DNA of 64,000 bases from Lachancea mirantina (taxonomy: Eukaryota > Ascomycota > Saccharomycetes > Saccharomycetales > Saccharomycetaceae): assembly GCA_900074745.1 (NCBI GenBank), contig LT598465.1, positions 1-64,000 of the forward strand, in the 5' to 3' direction. This document shows, piece after piece, positions 63,001 through 64,000 of this stretch. Every line of letters starts with the position of its first letter. Position 1 is the first letter of the stretch. Under the pieces are notes generated by a model, which worked only from the letters and a program-made list of their open reading frames with translations, was not told the DNA's origin and did no database searches. The position numbers and the translations under genes were made by a program.

Positions 63001-64000
63001 GGTAAATTTAATCAAGATCAAATTCAGGCCATAAAATTAGCACTCGAAGCACAAGATTACGCGCTCATTTTGGGTATGCCAGGAACAGGAAAAACAACGG
63101 TCATCGCCGAAATAATTAGACAGCTGGTATCTATGGGAAAGACTGTTCTACTGACGTCTTACACGCATTCCGCTGTCGATAATATTCTTTTGAAACTTCT
63201 CAATGACAATATTTCTACGATTCGTTTGGGCCATAAACATAAGATTCATTCAGATGCCCAGAGGTTTATGCTAGATTTCACGGAATCTCAAAGTTACGAG
63301 GATCTTATTAAATCAGTTCAAGGTGCCAGCGTTGTTGCGACAACATGCCTTGGAATTCATGATAGTTTGCTAAATTTCCGTGAAGCAGATTTCGATTATG
63401 TTATTTTAGATGAGGCGAGTCAACTTTCTCTCCCAATCGCCTTGGGGCCTCTTCGTTTCGGAGAAAAGTTCATCATGGTAGGCGATCATTACCAGCTGCC
63501 ACCTTTGGTGAGAAATGAAGCTGCGCGCATAGGTGGGTTAGAAGTCTCGCTTTTTAAGAATCTCTGCGAAAGACACCGCGAGTGTATTGCCGAACTGACG
63601 TATCAGTACAGAATGTGCGAAGACATAATGGCGCTTTCGAATCATATCATATACGATCAAAAGCTAAAATGTGGTACAGAACAGGTTAAGAATGGAAGAC
63701 TTGAAATTCCTAATATTGATAAGCTGGTGGATTATAAATATATTGTGAATTCGAAGAACTGGCTTTACGACGTTCTCGATAGTGAAAAGAAGGTCATATT
63801 TCTGGATTATGACGACTGCGAGGAAATTACAGAGATTTGTGACAAAGACAACATAAGAAATCCAGGCGAGGCTAAACTCGTAGGAATCTGTGTGAGGGCA
63901 ATGGTTAATTGCGGCGTTGATCGAAGATCTATTGGAATCATGACCACGTATCGAGCTCAGTTGCGCGTTTTGAAGAAGATTTTCAGTCAAAAGGACGATG
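60007..64000 (+). CDS. DNA2: Dna2 nuclease-helicase (5' part, truncated by the window edge)
   Basis: Dna2 is a nuclear ATP-dependent nuclease-helicase that processes long Okazaki flaps and resects double-strand breaks. The open frame from ATG 60007 continues to the window end, about 1331 codons of an expected 1500 or so. The N-terminus has a basic KKKYRFTPFGK segment and the conserved EVIWQYFPSK. The RecB-type nuclease domain includes GFLDATIEA and PLEIKSG. The 4Fe-4S ligands are Cys475 (VECSRRSLL), Cys722, Cys725 and Cys731 (ACDNCFTKEACM). The superfamily 1 helicase has Walker A GMPGTGKTT (1023-1031), then TSYTHSAVDNIL, the DEAS box (VILDEASQLSLP) and GDHYQLPPLV. The final helicase motifs lie outside. 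It follows PRP8-region genes as in YHR164C. Confidence 0.97.
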   Translation, partial: MDSEIARKRRASLNASPAKPEFVEYDQSEDKGSAANDSGVDKPLKPKKKYRFTPFGKEMVQDNNQDTILRSIPVSFVKNTRRVQIAQADIDPPQAEGESENYENLGDQVDLGEPFVRSEVQNPENAPSEEVIWQYFPSKVSREITSRQERGVLSSSQESLLEVAHQSSTPIVHDKFKTVLNFSHINIDEGRDEEGRLFESRKASLRQSSTTRSSTIQPAILASTRDIEDIIHDIEGGFERKSKSCCADLPSSPMKSHPPNRNGYEIGLPTSDSIEDDDSLIHILTQRYTDEKEQAKSSNSYSLQDDESSEHSDDDSLLDLLENQKDQETQKDDRLGVEEGLDVVQEIFSQKLSISEEKLEAYKELVDFSVDREDFVRLVIVSVNVPAVHNATGEKHLTCINKHGERTSLTIRPPWTVLEYEEGDVLHIIKGQNVNDFSVLSNEVNPKSKRINDNLLVQNPDILLSATTVGKSVECSRRSLLSSLFSGPMEPSLPALIGNIVHEILQSGLRHRLQNDCVTQHLLKSQCQKVCDEYETEIVMCGSSKDAVVDIVCEEHIPNIVKFINDYVTEQGESLINVSGTRSKEPFSINNIIDIEENIWSPVFGIKGFLDATIEARSAEGKFYVAPLEIKSGRTKSLAHEVQGSLYTLLLRDRYEIPVSFFLLYYTRTNEFVKHNTILMSLKHLLILRNQLSRHLKHGIDEIRDPLWKARMLPSILRSSACDNCFTKEACMVINKLSESGTAHDSGLKPGEYESITSHLNTGLDKDFYEHYENLITKEESSLNGINNEMFLLKSTTRESLSGKCLSELCISDYRSGDENIYFYTFVRKNSDLVKPPMTYSQLSLYDMVIISDEQGHFALCTGRVSAIMKESITIKTTRRLDLHDVHGSDFESKDKQRYESVLRPRSSLRQASGSNNISYRIDRNEIQQGLALARYNVLNLFLPPVSKGPAAGAEQNDDLLPLKPSLGGDSKRRELIVENRKPVFKPFDAKSLISSLKGKFNQDQIQAIKLALEAQDYALILGMPGTGKTTVIAEIIRQLVSMGKTVLLTSYTHSAVDNILLKLLNDNISTIRLGHKHKIHSDAQRFMLDFTESQSYEDLIKSVQGASVVATTCLGIHDSLLNFREADFDYVILDEASQLSLPIALGPLRFGEKFIMVGDHYQLPPLVRNEAARIGGLEVSLFKNLCERHRECIAELTYQYRMCEDIMALSNHIIYDQKLKCGTEQVKNGRLEIPNIDKLVDYKYIVNSKNWLYDVLDSEKKVIFLDYDDCEEITEICDKDNIRNPGEAKLVGICVRAMVNCGVDRRSIGIMTTYRAQLRVLKKIFSQKDD

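Overview
The window looks like nuclear DNA of a budding yeast (Saccharomycetaceae): compact intronless genes, short intergenic spaces, a tRNA-Gly(UCC) nearly identical to that of Saccharomyces cerevisiae, and a long run of readily recognisable orthologs. Genes that in S. cerevisiae lie on two sister regions (YHR165-171 and YGR251-253) are interleaved here in one row (PUP2, GCN5, ATG7, NMD3, NOP19, DBP8, MTG2, THP2, CDC23, PRP8, DNA2). LRG1 (YDL240W in S. cerevisiae) sits between ATG2 and ZWF1. This is the order expected of a lineage that did not undergo, or split before, the whole-genome duplication, for example Lachancea, Torulaspora, Zygosaccharomyces or Kluyveromyces. The exact genus cannot be fixed from sequence reading alone. 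|| Layout: (1) 1-12.7 kb is gene-poor and accessory, like a subtelomere-proximal region. It holds a tRNA-Gly, a Dur3-type urea/polyamine permease with a promoter rich in GATA sites, a doubtful small ORF, a SnoaL-like (NTF2-fold) protein of probable filamentous-fungal affinity, a decayed hAT DNA transposon with readable BED finger and C-terminal dimerisation motif, and a repeat-rich Ser/Gly/Pro protein with a GPI-type tail. (2) 12.8-35.2 kb is a conserved core block corresponding to YNL242W-YNL236W: ATG2, LRG1, ZWF1, NAR1, LAP3, KEX2, YTP1, SIN4. (3) 35.5-64 kb is the second core block listed above. It ends in a DNA2 gene that runs off the right edge, with two genes of uncertain identity (a class I methyltransferase and a 263-residue coiled-coil protein) between PRP8 and DNA2. 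|| Functional themes: autophagy (ATG2, ATG7), redox and Fe-S biogenesis (ZWF1, NAR1), proteolysis (LAP3, KEX2, PUP2), transcription and mRNP export (SIN4, GCN5, THP2), a three-gene ribosome-assembly cluster (NMD3-NOP19-DBP8) with PAC/RRPE promoter elements, cell-cycle and replication functions (CDC23, DNA2), and the spliceosome core (PRP8). Several promoters show textbook sites: PACE before PUP2, PAC/RRPE before NMD3 and DBP8, TCACGTGA before ZWF1. || No clearly novel multi-gene system was found. The items most worth following up are the tandemly multiplied PAC sites before NMD3, the unrecognised 263-residue gene next to DNA2, the hAT fossil, and the GPI-type repeat protein that lacks a visible signal peptide.
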